From: Macrophomina tecta
Taxonomy: Eukaryota > Ascomycota > Dothideomycetes > Botryosphaeriales > Botryosphaeriaceae
Reading direction: 5' to 3'
Assembly: GCA_024180945.1 (NCBI GenBank)
Contig: JAKSGN010000033.1
Span: forward strand, 1,550,001-1,614,000
Length of the DNA stretch: 64,000 bases
Shown: positions 20,932-32,656 of the stretch, piece after piece
How the letters are laid out: each line of letters opens with the position of its first letter
Position numbering within the stretch: the stretch's first letter is position 1
Notes under the pieces: model-generated
The model's database searches: none
What the model was told of the DNA's origin: nothing
What the model saw: only the letters and a program-made list of their open reading frames with translations
Position numbers and translations under genes: made by a program

Positions 20932-21612
20932 ATTGAGCCGGTTGGTAACGTACGGCGACGACTAATCAATGGGGATTTGTAGCAAGGAGTGCGCAACGAC
21001 AAGAGGAGATGCAGGAAAAATTGAGGCGTAGGATGGCCAGAAAGATGCTCGAAGTGAGGTCGGTCCGGTTGATATTTGTTTCCGGTTTGTCAAGGAAGGA
21101 GGAGACCCGATGGCACGTGTGTGGTTCATGAATCAGACACAGCATCGATGGGCAGCTGCGCAGGAGGCCGCTTGAATCCTCCTCTGGGCACCGGCACCGG
21201 AGCCCCGTTGAATGCGGACTACCCCAGACGGGAAAAAGACGCTCTCTCTCCGCCGGCTTCAAAGTTTCGGGGGCAGTGGGCTCTCAGTGGCATATGAGAC
21301 CGTTGCCGGCGATTCGCCCCGGACATGACCGCGCCCGAAGCAGAGTGCTTTGCACCGCTATTTCCAAGCTGCGTACCTACTCATGCAGTCTCGCTGCTCG
21401 CTGGTCGGAGATGGCTTGCCTTACTTGATCTGTAGCGCCGACCTTTGCACATGGGGATTATCGTGGCCTTCTCTGTTCGGACATGTGTAGATGCGCAACT
21501 ATTGATTGCGAAGAGCATCGCGCACAATCAATGCCAACCCTAGACAAAAGCCTCGTGTGCGCAAACACCTCTTTTAAGATATGATCTATATGACAATGAT
21601 TACAGTGCGCCT
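20932..21612. other. intergenic region, no supported gene
   Basis: Upstream region of the SDR gene and 3' flank of the transcription-factor gene, both read on the minus strand. Nothing else is recognised. Confidence 0.5.
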
Positions 21613-24305
21613 CTACTCGGAACCATCGGAAGGAATTTCCCAAAGCTGCTTCAGCGCCTCGAGATTTGCTCTAGTAAGTTGACTGCGCCCTAGATGCGGA
21701 TCCATATCTTCGACAAGACAAATAAAGTGATCGAGTATCGAGGGAAGGCTGTCTAAGAGCAGGACGTCTTCACCGTTACCCGTCAATGCCGGCATCCTCA
21801 TTCCGTGCGCTCCAAACAAATCCAGCGGGCGTGCGTCGTCAAGCGTCGGGTTGTCAATTGTTATGGAAGGCGGTGAGGATGCCGGAGGCCATCCACTGTT
21901 GCTCGAGCGCTGAGGTGGCGTCTGTGGGCTCGTGTAGACAAGCGCACACGCGCATAAAATGAGTGCAACTCGATAGAGGGCAGCAGACCACCAACCGGGT
22001 CGCTCGTCATACTCAAAGTTGCGGATCAAGCGTATGACGCGACCGCAATGGAGTAGTATCAGCGCCATGTCGCCTTCGCTGCCCAGAGTAAACCAGGCAT
22101 TGCGCCACATGGTGCTCTGGGGGTGACAGCCGCGCCAAAGAATGCGCTCGATCTCTACCAGCCGTGTCTGGGTGTTGAGGGCGATGAGATGGTAAAGCAC
22201 CAGATACTTGGCAGCAGAAGCTCTTTCAAAAGTGTTCTTGGACTTGAGCGAGAGTCGATAACATCTGAGCCACTTATGCAAAAGTGTCTCGCAGCGACTG
22301 TGGAGAGTTTTGGAGGCATTGAAACATGTGTACGAACCTGTGTCCGATGCACCGAACATGTAATCGAATGACTGCGCCAGATGAGACGAGAGTGCAAAGA
22401 GAGGGTGCAGAAGGAGACCAAGTTTCGTGACCGAATGCTGGGGTGGGTCGTCGGGCACGTAACTGTCCTGTGCCAGAAATGCATGAAATGCGTGCGACAG
22501 GGGCTCTGGATACGCATGCTTGCGGAAGGAAAGGTCGCCATAGACGTGATTGTAGGCTGCGAGCCATTCGTCCGGCGAGTCGGTGCGCCACAGCAGGTCC
22601 GACTCCGGGACGGCGGCATAAATGTGTTTCAAGGAAAGCTTGGGAAACGTGTTGTGAAGGAGGCTTATCTCCAGGTCATTAATCGCCCAGGCGCGGAGCA
22701 GTCTGGGCATGGATCAGCGGGGACAGCATAGCATTCGGTGCATGTTTTGCACGTACCGATTTTGATATTCCCGCTGCTGCCACAGGTGAAAGGACTCGTC
22801 CTTTTCGGCGGCGGGGCTGAGATCTAGGGGTCTGTAGTCAAGCGTCTTGTTTGCTTGGAGAAGCTGCGCTGGTGTCAGTGGGGGTTGTGGCGGGGATGGG
22901 GTGCTGCTTGCCTTGATACCGTCATCCCACAGAGCCAGGCCTGCCTGCGAGCAGAGTCAGAAGGATTCCCGGGTAGTGTGTCATACGACCAACTTGCCTT
23001 GACGGATTGCTGATCGCCGCTCCAGGTGGCCATCTGCTGGAGGAGGAGCATGGCATGCAGGCACAGAGGCCCCTCGCGCACCACGGCTTGGTGGTCATTG
23101 GCAGGCGGCAGAGCAGACACGAGAGCGTGGAGCAAAGCAGGAAACAGACGGCGGGCGTGGGGCGAGTCGCACAGTTCGGCTCCCCTGGCGACGGCAAGCA
23201 GCACGGAGAGGCCGGCGGCGGGGCTGTTTCCAGCGTGCAGCTGGCGGCTGATGCTGAACTGCCGGCCGGGGATCAAGCCAACGCCGCGTGCATCGGCCTG
23301 GGCATAGGCGTGCAGAAAGCCGTGCAGCACGTCGGGGGCGGGGAGGAGGAGCGGGCTTCCTTTGCTCTTGAGCAGGACGTACTGCACGACCAGCATCAAG
23401 CGATCGCGGTCGGCGGAGGTGAGAGGGTCGACGGCGACGAGGCTGGGCTGGGGGGGAAGAGGGGCGGGCGGGTCCAGGTCCAGCCACGCCGAGCCCAGCA
23501 CGGGCAGGTCCGGCAGGGCATCGAAGGAGGCAGCGAAGTCGGCGGGCGGCGCGTCGACCGGCGACGGCAGGGTGAGCCACGAGAAGGCGCTGCTGTCGAG
23601 GCCCGGGCTGGTGGTGGTGTAGGTGTCGGCGTCGGCGAGCGGGAAGAGCGGGAAGTCGTGGCCGCCGCCGGCGGGCAGCGGCAGCAGCGCGCTCCAGGCG
23701 CCCGGCGACGGCGAGGCGAGGCCCAGCACGCCTGCCTCGAGGTCGCCCGCGCCCTCGTCGTCGCCGCCCACCTCATCATCGCCGCCCGCCTCGTCGTCGC
23801 CGCCGCCGTCCATTTCGCCGTCGCCATCACTGCCAGGCCCGCCGGCAGCAGGACTGGGCTCGGCGCCGGCGGACGAGGACGGGCCGTCCCGGAGATCCGC
23901 CCGCCGGCGCCGCGGGCGGAGCGTGCACGTCCAGCCACGCTTGGTGCAGCGCGTGCATGGCATCTGGCTCGTCAGCGCCGCCTGCAGCGCTGCTTGTCGG
24001 CACTCACCTCGCGGTCGCACTTCGTCTTGTTCTTCACGCAGTTGGTGCATGCCTGCGGGCTGCGGTTCGCCGGGCGCACCCCGTCGGTGCCCTTGTCTTC
24101 GTGCGTGGTGCGGCAGTGGCGCTGCAAAAGGTCCCTGCGTCGGTCAGCGCCGCCCTGGGAGCAATTGCTGTGCGGACCTTCGGCGGAAACTCAGGTAGCA
24201 GTGCTCGCAGCGGAATGGTCTGACATCGCTGTGGATGAGGATGTGTCGCTCCAGATGCTCCGTGCGCGCGAAGTCGCTGCCGCAGTACGTGCAGAAGACC
24301 GTCAT
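21613..24305 (-). CDS. transcription factor with two C2H2 fingers plus a Zn2Cys6 cluster
   Basis: Six exons on the minus strand: 24305-24178, 24134-24008, 23963-22998, 22944-22912, 22863-22757 and 22702-21613, giving 816 aa. Residues 5-27 and 32-55 form two C2H2 fingers (FCTYCG...HILIH and FRCEHC...HCRTTH). Residues 72-98 form a Zn2Cys6 cluster with the exact spacing C-X2-C-X6-C-X5-C-X2-C-X6-C, split by an intron. An acidic, Gly-rich linker and a fungal-specific transcription factor domain (RLLRAWAINDLEISLLHNTF) follow. Proteins combining both finger types are a known minority class of fungal regulators. It is divergent from P450-1, a typical position for a pathway-specific activator. Two consecutive introns (22997-22945 and 22911-22864) use GC donors in good GCAAG context; introns 1 and 2 are only 43 and 44 bp. 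Confidence 0.92.
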
Positions 24306-25560
24306 CACGGGCGGTGGGAATCGTGCCTCACCGCAGCCATCGGCCGATTGCTTCGATAAATACGCATCTTGCTAGCCATAACCACCGCCTCGGAAGCACG
24401 CGGAATTAGGGTCGCCGGTGGCGTTCGCCTACGCCAACTCTGTTGTGATGGTTATCCCTCCCGCTTCCATGCCCCGACGCGTGCCCTCGCCTTTTCCCGC
24501 GGATCATCCTACACCGCATCAACAGTGTGCTGTTGCTTGGGTAGAGGACCTGCCCTCCAGACCGCACTATGCGCTTGGAATCGCCAACAAGCGGCAGTCC
24601 GGTGCGCTTCAGGAGCAGCGGACACCACAAGCGGGGGGCCAGTAAGTTAAGTCGACGGTACAATCTGGCGTTTCCAACTGCTGGAACAGGTGCGAAACGA
24701 AGCGTGCTCGGTGCTCCCCCTCCCGTCTCATTGGCTCCCCGCACAGCCTCAAGGCCAGGCACAGCTTCACACATTACTCGTCCGGCTCGGTTGAGCGACT
24801 TCATGTAGGCACGTTAATGACTCGCCGCGGCCACCTCGCCAGGCGTGATGTGACAACAGCACAGTTCTTCTCCAGTCTTTACGACAGATCAGTCGGGGCT
24901 GCCTCCTGCCTCTGAGCTAATGAGGCTCGTTCCGCGAGGGCTGCACTACTTATTCATGTTTCGGTGCGCCAAGTGATAGACGCACCAGGGGGTCTTTGCG
25001 AGGCCATTCCAGTCAACCAGCTGCCATGATTCTGCTCGCACCGAGTGGTTTGCTCTCTCGTCACGTGGCGCACCGAATATCGATATTTCCCCCTGCCACC
25101 ACAGTAGGAGGCAGGTGCCTGCCGCCTCCTCACTTATTCTAACCGCGCACGCGAACTGCCCTACCTTCTCTCCTCGCTTGACCACCGGCGGCTCTAACAT
25201 CGCCAGCGCACTGACCCTGACTCGTCAGCGGCAATATGCTTAACATCCCCTGTTATATTTAACAAGCTTATCGATGCAGTTTCCGGGTGGAATTCCGCGC
25301 ATCGGAGCTTGATGCGGCCCCAAGGCCACACAACGCACCTTCGGCGGGAGGGGCTGCCCCCCAAAATAGCGTCTGCGTAGCCTCTCGGAATCCTCTCTTC
25401 CGCTGAGGAGGAACTAGGCGGATGGGCAAGAGGAAATAGAGAAACATGGACTCTGGCAGCCATTGGGGGAAGTCACTATAAAAGTTTAATGATGGGCCGA
25501 GATGAGCAGAGCACAAACGCTTCGCCACGATCTCTGAATCCTCACTCCAACACTCCAGCG
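24306..25560. promoter_or_regulatory. divergent promoter region between the regulator and P450-1
   Basis: About 1.25 kb with no gene, from which the transcription factor is read leftward and P450-1 rightward. TATAAAA at 25477-25483 lies about 80 bp before the P450-1 start. Several CGG/CCG triplets, the half-sites of Zn2Cys6 proteins, are present but I see no clear repeated operator. Confidence 0.5.
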
Positions 25561-27382
25561 ATGCAGATCCTTCCAGCTATTGGTGCTATTGTTCTTGCTT
25601 TAGCTTGTCTATATGCTGTGTCCACGTGGACAAGGAAACGGAGGGCCAGGCCCCTTGGTGCCCGGCTACTCCCCGGCCCGAGAGGTAAACGTTCCCAGGC
25701 CTGCAATTGTGCGTGAGTTGCACAAGCTGATTCTTGATTCAGGGATCCCCTTTCTCGGCCCGTTTTGGAAGATCCCAGCTGAGGGAGCTTGGATTCAATG
25801 GTGCAAATGGGCCAAGCAATACGGTCCAATCTACCAGGTCGAGCTCATGGGCGTGACTCACATCTTTGTCACCAAAGAGTCCATTGCCCGCGAGCTTTTG
25901 GCGAAAAGGGCTGCAATCTATTCCGACCGTCCGGCAGTTTCATCCGTCGTAAACTCCAAGAGCTCGGTTGCACACGGAGACGGCGCCGGCGAGTACATGC
26001 CATTCATGGGCAAGAACGGCACGTATTCTCCCTCAGCCTCTCCCGCTTCTCGCGCTAATGCGGCCGTAGAGTTCTGGAAGCGCCAACGCAAATTCGCCCA
26101 CGGAATTCTAAGCGCAGCCAATAGAGAGCATTTCAATCATTATCCTGACCTCGAATCCAGAAGGTTCATTCACGACATGCTGGAGAACCCCGCCAACTAT
26201 ACGCAGGTCATTGAGAATTTCACTTCGCGAGTAATGAGCCGCTTGGTCTGGGCTAACGCCAAACACGCCGACGACCTGCAGCAGAGTGCCTGGGACCTCC
26301 TTGTCCAGATGTCGCCTGCTGGCCCCATCACTAACCGACTAACTCCTTTGCTGCTACTCCCTCAGTGGCTTTCGCCGTGGATGCGCAAGGAAAAGAAGCG
26401 GCATGACGGCCAGCAGGAGTGGTTTATGAAGTTGCGCCGTGAAATCGGCGAAGAGGTCGCCGAGAAGCGGGCTTTGCCTTCTTTTATGAAGAGCTACTTC
26501 GACACTCGGGACCGCCATCAGTTCCAGGACGACAAGGAAGCGGCTTATGCCGTCGGCATGCTCGGCATTGCCGGTGTTTTCACGATCGGCTCCTCACTAC
26601 ACACCTTCCTGCTATGCATGGTGCTGTTTCCTCAATGGCTCAAGCCCATCCAGCAGGAGATGGACCGTGAACTCGGCCCTGATCGCCCTCCTGAAATTGG
26701 CGACTTCGCTAAGCTTCCTATGCTACGCGCCGTGATCATGGAAGCCGTTCGATGGCGCCCGGCTGTTCCCACCGGTAAATCATCGCAATCACCCCTTTCC
26801 CATATTCACTGACTTATACTCGTCGAAGGCGTCGGACACGAGGTCGAGCAGGACGATGTGTACGATGGGTACTTTATACCGAAAGGGGCGACTGTGCACC
26901 CCGTCGAATGGTGCGGCTTTGACCCCCCGTATAACCCCTGCAGAGTCGCCACTCACCAAATTACTGTTTATAGGGCATATTCACGCGATCCCGCCGTATA
27001 TCACGAGCCTGATGAGTTCAATCCGATGCGTTGGCTGGAACCGGGCTCCCCGGTCTACAGGGAACCCCTCACCAAATACCCCACCATTCAGAACCACTCT
27101 CTCTTTGGTTATGGGCGACGCGCTTGCCTTGGCCAAGATCTCACCGAGCATATTCTCTTTGTAGGGTGTGGCGCGCTTGCGTGGGCCACTAATATACGCA
27201 AGAAGAGGGATGCTGCTGGTCGCGAGATACCCGTTCCGGACAACTCTTACAACTCGCTCTTGATTATCAGGCCACATGCATTTGAGTTTGAACTAGAGGC
27301 AAGGTCTGACAAGCACCTGAGGATTGTCCAGGACCGCTTTAGCGAGATCCCGCAGCTGGACCCACACGTTGGCGCAGAGTAG
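25561..27382 (+). CDS. cytochrome P450 monooxygenase 1
   Basis: Four exons: 25561-25684, 25743-26774, 26829-26910 and 26974-27382, exactly 549 codons. The N-terminus is a membrane anchor (MQILPAIGAIVLALACLYAV) followed by a basic stop and the proline hinge LLPGPRGIPFLGPF. The I-helix region reads GMLGIAGVFTIGSS, the K-helix ExxR is EAVR (about 26740), and the heme-binding loop is FGYGRRACLG with the ligand Cys near residue 463. The enzyme should be anchored in the ER and need an NADPH-P450 reductase. The last intron (63 bp, 26911-26973) is a multiple of three and has no stop, so retention would insert 21 residues. It diverges from the regulator gene and leads into the transporter gene on the same strand. 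Its substrate cannot be inferred. Confidence 0.93.
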
Positions 27383-27723
27383 ATGACATGTCGCAGTGGT
27401 ACCGCGAGTGGCGGGCCAGCGAAGTTCTTCCCCATCTCCCACCTCTCTCCGAACGCAAAGTAAACATCAGTCATTGGGAAATTCCGTTGGAGGTCCGGAG
27501 GGATTTCCAAATATAAAGTAAAGCCCGGATAGACGGCTCCGTAGATACACCTTATAATGAATCAACCGCGCTGCTGTCCGTCAATGTATTGACAAACTGA
27601 GCTCAACGCAGACCTCTCATGATAGACCAAGCTCCGCTTTAATTGTTCCTTCCCGCATCACTTCGTACTATAGCACGAATCAAGCAAGAAATCACTAGCT
27701 CGAAGCCCCACCAACCCGCTGCA
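27383..27723. promoter_or_regulatory. promoter region of the ABC transporter
   Basis: 341 bp between P450-1 and the transporter on the same strand. It contains scattered CGG half-sites (for example around 27527-27541) but no convincing TATA box. Confidence 0.35.
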
Positions 27724-30700
27724 ATGGGACCAGGACGACGGATCTTCACTCCCGGTGCTGAGGTGTCATCACTGGAGGACAACCTCAGCACCAGTCCTCC
27801 TAAGTCGCAAATAGACACGCCGCCACACTCAGAAGGGCCGCAATTCGACCGAACGGCCTGGGTGGAGGCTTTTATCAAAGCACGCAAAAGCAGTGGCACG
27901 GCACTGCCTGCTCTGGGTTTCGCATTCCACCAGTTCACCGTGCGAGGTAACGGCCAGACATTCCAGAGCACGGTAGCCAATGCAGTGGTCCATGCGCTGG
28001 CCAAATTCTTCCGTCAGCCTGGTAAAGAAACAGATGTCTTGTTGGATTTGGAGGGCGTTTTAAACGCGGGGGAGTCGCTCCTCGTACTGGGGCCCCAGGG
28101 TTCTGGGTGTTCTACCTTTCTCAGAACTGTTTCGGGGGCCCCGAGCGGGACACGGCTCGCAGAGGGCTCCTATCTCGACTTTGGAGGGATCGGAATTGCC
28201 GACGTATTGAAGGCGAATCCCCAGGCGGCCCTCTACGTTCCAGAAGCCGACCAGCATGTTCCCGGACTGACGGCTGGCGACACGCTCGCATTTGCGGCAC
28301 GCGCGAATACGAATGCATTGGCAATTGATAGCGAGCCCGCCGTAGACGCCGTCATGCCAATGCTCGGAATTGGCCACACGAAAACTACGCTAGTTGGGAG
28401 CGGCTCCCACAAAGGCCTTAGCGGAGGGGAGATGAAGAGGCTCTCAATCGCCGAGGCATTGCTTCAACAGGCAGCTCTCTGCTGCTGGGACAACAGCACA
28501 TGCGGCCTCGACAGCATATCCGCGATGGAGTTCTGCAAGGTCGTGCAGATGGAGAAGGAGATGAGGCAGGCTACTGCTTGCGTGGCGGTGAACAACATGT
28601 CCGAATCTGCGTACCAGGTTGGCCTTTTCCTGCAACGTCCACCCTTGGCGCCCAGGCTAACCAAGACATAAAGCTGTTCGACAAGGTCCTTGTGCTATAC
28701 AGGGGCCGGCAGATTTACTTTGGCCCAACGGCAGAAGCAGCGCGGTATTTTGAAAAGCTCGGTTTCGAACGCCCGCGGCTGCAGACCACTCCGGACTTCC
28801 TCACGTCCATGGCCAATGCGGCTTCCCGGCGTGCCCGGCCAGGACACGAGGGCACAGTTCCCCAATCAGCAGCCGATTTTGCGACGCGCTGGAAGCAGAG
28901 CCCGGCGCGGGCTGGCGTACTGGCGCAGCTTCTCGAGCACAAGCGGGTGCACACACGGCCCACACGGCACTGGCAAACGGCACGCGGATATCCCCTCAGC
29001 TTCTTGGAGCAGCTCTCTCTCTGCCTATGGCGCGGGGCACGCCTACTCCGCCGCGACCCGGGCCTTCTGATCGGCCCCAGCGTCGGGGGGCTTGTGACGG
29101 CGCTCATCTGCGGCAGTGTCTTCTACAACCAGCCCAACGACACGAGCAGCTTCTTCGGACGCAGCGCCCTCATGTTCTTCACCGTGCTGGTCAACTCCTT
29201 CAGCACCTCCCTCGAGATCCTGTCCCTGTACCAATTCCGCCCCATCATCGCCCGGCAGACGCGCGCCGCGTGGTACCGGCCGAGCGCCGAAGCCCTCGCG
29301 TCCATGCTCGTCGGCATCCCGTACAAACTCCTCAACGCCATCACTTTCAACGTGACCGCCTACTTCCTTGCAAACCTGCGCCGCACCCCCGCCGCCTTCT
29401 TCACCTTCTTCTGCGTCTCCTTCTGCACCACCATGACCATGTCCTCCATGTTCCGCGCCGTCGCCGTCTGCACCTTCTCAGCCGCGCAGGCCCTCATCAT
29501 CTCCACGCTACTCATCCTAGCCATCCCGGTCTACTCCGGCTTCCCACTGCCCAGCGCCGACATGCAAAACTGGCTCCGCTGGATCAAGGCCGTCGACCCG
29601 GTCTCCTACAGCTTCGAGGCCCTGATGGGCAACGAGTTCGGCGGCCGCACCTTCCCCTGCGTCCGCGTTGTACCGTCTGGCGCGGGTTACGCCAGCATCG
29701 ACAATGCCTCGCAGACGACGTGCGCAGTCATTGGCGCCGACGGCGCCTCTACGACTGTGCACGGCAGCGCCTATCTCGCGTCCGTGTACGGGTACACCAA
29801 CGCGCGGCTGGGCCGCAACGTGGGCATCCTGATAGCCTTTATGCTCGGCTTCACGCTCGTGTGCCTCGCGGCCTCGGAACTGATGCCGGCGCCGCGGCCC
29901 AGCAGCGAAGTGCTCGTCAAGCTCGGGCGCCGGAAGCGCCGGACGCAGGACGTCGAGGGCAAAGGCGGCGACAGCGGCAGCAGCGAGGCCTTGTGGCGAG
30001 GGTTCGCGCAGGCGCCCAGCATCGTCGAGAAGAGGACGGATAGCAGCGGTACCCTCTACTGGTCTGATCTGAGCCTCCGGGTCTCGAAGGGCAAGTCCAC
30101 GCTACAGCTGCTCGATCGCGTGGACGGCTGGGTCAAGCCGGGGAGCGTGACGGCGCTCATGGGCGTGTCCGGAGCGGGCAAGACCACCCTCCTGGATACT
30201 CTGGCATCCCGCACGGCGGTCGGCGTTGTGACGGGCGAGATATGGCTCGGGAAAGCTACAACGAAACGGGAACTGCGCGCCCGCGACATGGGCTACGTCC
30301 AGCAGAAGGACATGCACCTCCCCACCAGCAGCGTGCGCGAAGCCCTTACGTTCAGCGCCCTCGTCCGGCAGCGGAGCGGCAGCGGGGCGGAACGGCGGCA
30401 GTACGTGGACGAGGTCATTGCGCTGCTGGGCCTCGAGGATTGTGCGGACGCCGTCATAGGCGAAAATGGCGAGAGCCTCAATGCCCGGCAGAGGAAGATG
30501 CTGGCCATCGGCATCGAGCTGGCCGCCAAGCCAGACGTCCTGCTCTTCCTGGATGAGCCCACGTCTGGTCAGGACGCGCAGGCGGCCTGGAATATGGTTG
30601 CCATCTTCCGTCAGATCGCGAATGCTGGCTTGGGCGTCTTGTGCACGATCCACCAGCCGTCTGGCTTGCTCCTAGAGCAGTTTGACAGCCTGCTGCTTCT

Positions 30701-32074
30701 CGCGCAGGGCGGAAGGACAGTTTACTTTGGGGATGTGGGCCAGGATCTGGATACAGTGGTGCAATACTTCGTTCGCAACGGTGCAGAAGAACTGCGGCCC
30801 GGGACGAACCCTGCTGAGTGGATTCTCCATCTTGCAAACGCGCCCGCGAGCCTAGATTGGCCGGCAATCTGGCGCGGAAGTCCGGAATACGTCTCAATCA
30901 AGGAGGAGCTCAGGGAGAACGACCGCCTTGTCGTCAGCAGCGAGGTGGAGGCATTGACACAGACTCCATTTTGGACGCAGTTCTGCCTTTTTGCACGACG
31001 GACGCTTCAGAACTACTGGCGAACCCCATGGTACATCTACAGTAAAGCCGCTCTGTGCTGTTGGTCCGCCCTCTTCGTCGGCTTCTCCTTCTTCAACGCC
31101 CCCACAAGCCTCCAGGGACTGCAGAACCAAATGCTTGCCGTCTTCATGCTATGTACGATCGGCTCACAGCTGGCGCAGCAAATGCTCGCGCAGTACGTCC
31201 CCCTGCGGAACCTATTCGAGGTATACGAGCTGCCTGCCGGAGCGTACGCTTGGCCGGCCTTTCTGGTATCCCACGTCCTTATCGAGCAGCTCTGGAATTC
31301 GGTAAGTGCGGCCCTTCCCAAACAAGTGCTTTTACGTTGCTCCATCTCACTCTGCCCAAGCTCATGGCCGTCGTAATCTTCTTCTGCTGGTTCTACCCCG
31401 TCGGCTTCACGAACGCGCTCGACGCAGATGACGCGCACTCCCGCAGCGCCACCATGTTCCTCTTCCTCTGGCTCTTCCTCGCGTTCGTCGGCTCGCTCGA
31501 ACTGCTGGCCGCCGCGGCCGCCAATTCCGCCGAAGGCGCGGGCAACCTGTCGAACCTCGCGTTCACGCTGTCGTTGCTCTTTTGCGGGTAAAGCACATTT
31601 CCTTCCCTCCAACCGTCCACGCGAAAGCGCAGACCAGCTCGCTGACGCATTCGCAGCATTCTCGCGTCTCCCGACGCAATGCCACGCTTCTGGATCTTCA
31701 TGTACCGCGTCTCGCCCTTCACGTACATCGTCGAGGGCATCCTGTCAGTCGGCCTGGCGGGGAAAAGGGTCACATGTGCGGACAACGAGATCCTGACTAT
31801 GCAGCCGAGGCAGGACGAGACGTGCGGCGAGTATCTGAGCGCCTACGTGCGGCAGCATGGCGGCGAGGTGCTCGATCCGGCTGCGACAAGGGACTGTCGG
31901 TACTGTCCGGTCACGGATAGCGGAGCGTACCTGAGTCAGTCCCACATTGAGTACGGGCACAGGTGGAGGAATGTCGGAATTCTGTTGGCGTACATTGCTT
32001 TTAATATCGGGGTTGCGTTTTTCCTGCATTGGCGCTCGAGGTTCAGGAAGAGAGAGGCAAAGAAGAGAGTGTAG
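27724..32074 (+). CDS. full-size PDR/ABC-G efflux transporter
   Basis: Four exons: 27724-28617, 28674-31301, 31361-31587 and 31657-32074, exactly 1,389 codons, the normal size of the pleiotropic drug resistance family. The order is NBD1-TMD1-NBD2-TMD2. NBD1 has a degenerate Walker A (GPQGSGCSTF, about residue 123), signature LSGGEMKRLSIAE and CWDNSTCGLDS. NBD2 has canonical Walker A GVSGAGKTTLLD (about residue 792), signature LNARQRKMLAIGIEL and Walker B LLFLDEPTSGQDAQ. The asymmetry, with one degenerate nucleotide site, is normal for PDR pumps. Two blocks of membrane helices are obvious. It should sit in the plasma membrane and export a hydrophobic compound, either the product of this region or a toxicant. 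The first ATG in frame is 27724. The three introns are 56, 59 and 69 bp. Confidence 0.95.
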
Positions 32075-32656
32075 ACGGTAGTTAGAAGCTGGTGGCTTTA
32101 GATTGGCATCTTTCACTTTCCCAAGTGCGCTGCTAGATTGCTTCATGGAATGGAATTGTCATTTGCGATTATAATGGTGCTATGAAGCGTGTATAGGCAA
32201 CAGCAAGCCTTCCATTCCAGAAACAGTGCACGGTATCAGCACACCCTGTCCGTTCCGCTTGATGAGTTATTCCCTTTAGTGAAGCAGACAGGACTTGCAG
32301 GCAATGCGGCGCTGGAGCGTCTGCTATGCAGCTGTGTGCGAGCTCACTCGCTTTGCCCATGATCAAAACACTACTGGGTACATGATGGAAGCCTCGCATT
32401 CGGAAGGAGGGATAGCCTTACTGCCGACCGCACAGAGAGGGTTGGCTATTTGCAGTTACGGGACCGGAAAAGCCGACGGCATGCCGGACACGGCCCGAAC
32501 CCGGACACGAACGGGCCGATCACGGCAGGCGGAGCCGTAGAGGTCAGGCTTTGGGGACGTGACTGACTCTAGGGCCTGTTTTATCCCGTCCTTAGATATG
32601 TGTACTGGAGAATGCCCATTGCGGACAAGCCCTCCCACGCCCGACCGCGAGTAAGA
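32075..32656. promoter_or_regulatory. promoter region of P450-2 with clustered CGG motifs
   Basis: No gene. At 32477-32486 is the perfect palindrome CGGCATGCCG, and CCGGACACG occurs twice in direct orientation at 32484-32492 and 32501-32509. The 60-bp stretch around them is dense in CGG/CCG triplets, which are half-sites for Zn2Cys6 regulators such as the one encoded at 21613-24305. It lies about 150-180 bp before the P450-2 start. Confidence 0.45.

Noticed and set aside
23007..24359. 450-aa plus-strand frame
   Set aside because: Antisense shadow of the transcription factor; Gly/Arg/Ala-rich with no motif.
29027..30043. 338-aa plus-strand frame rich in Arg and His
   Set aside because: Out-of-frame shadow within the ABC transporter exon 2.
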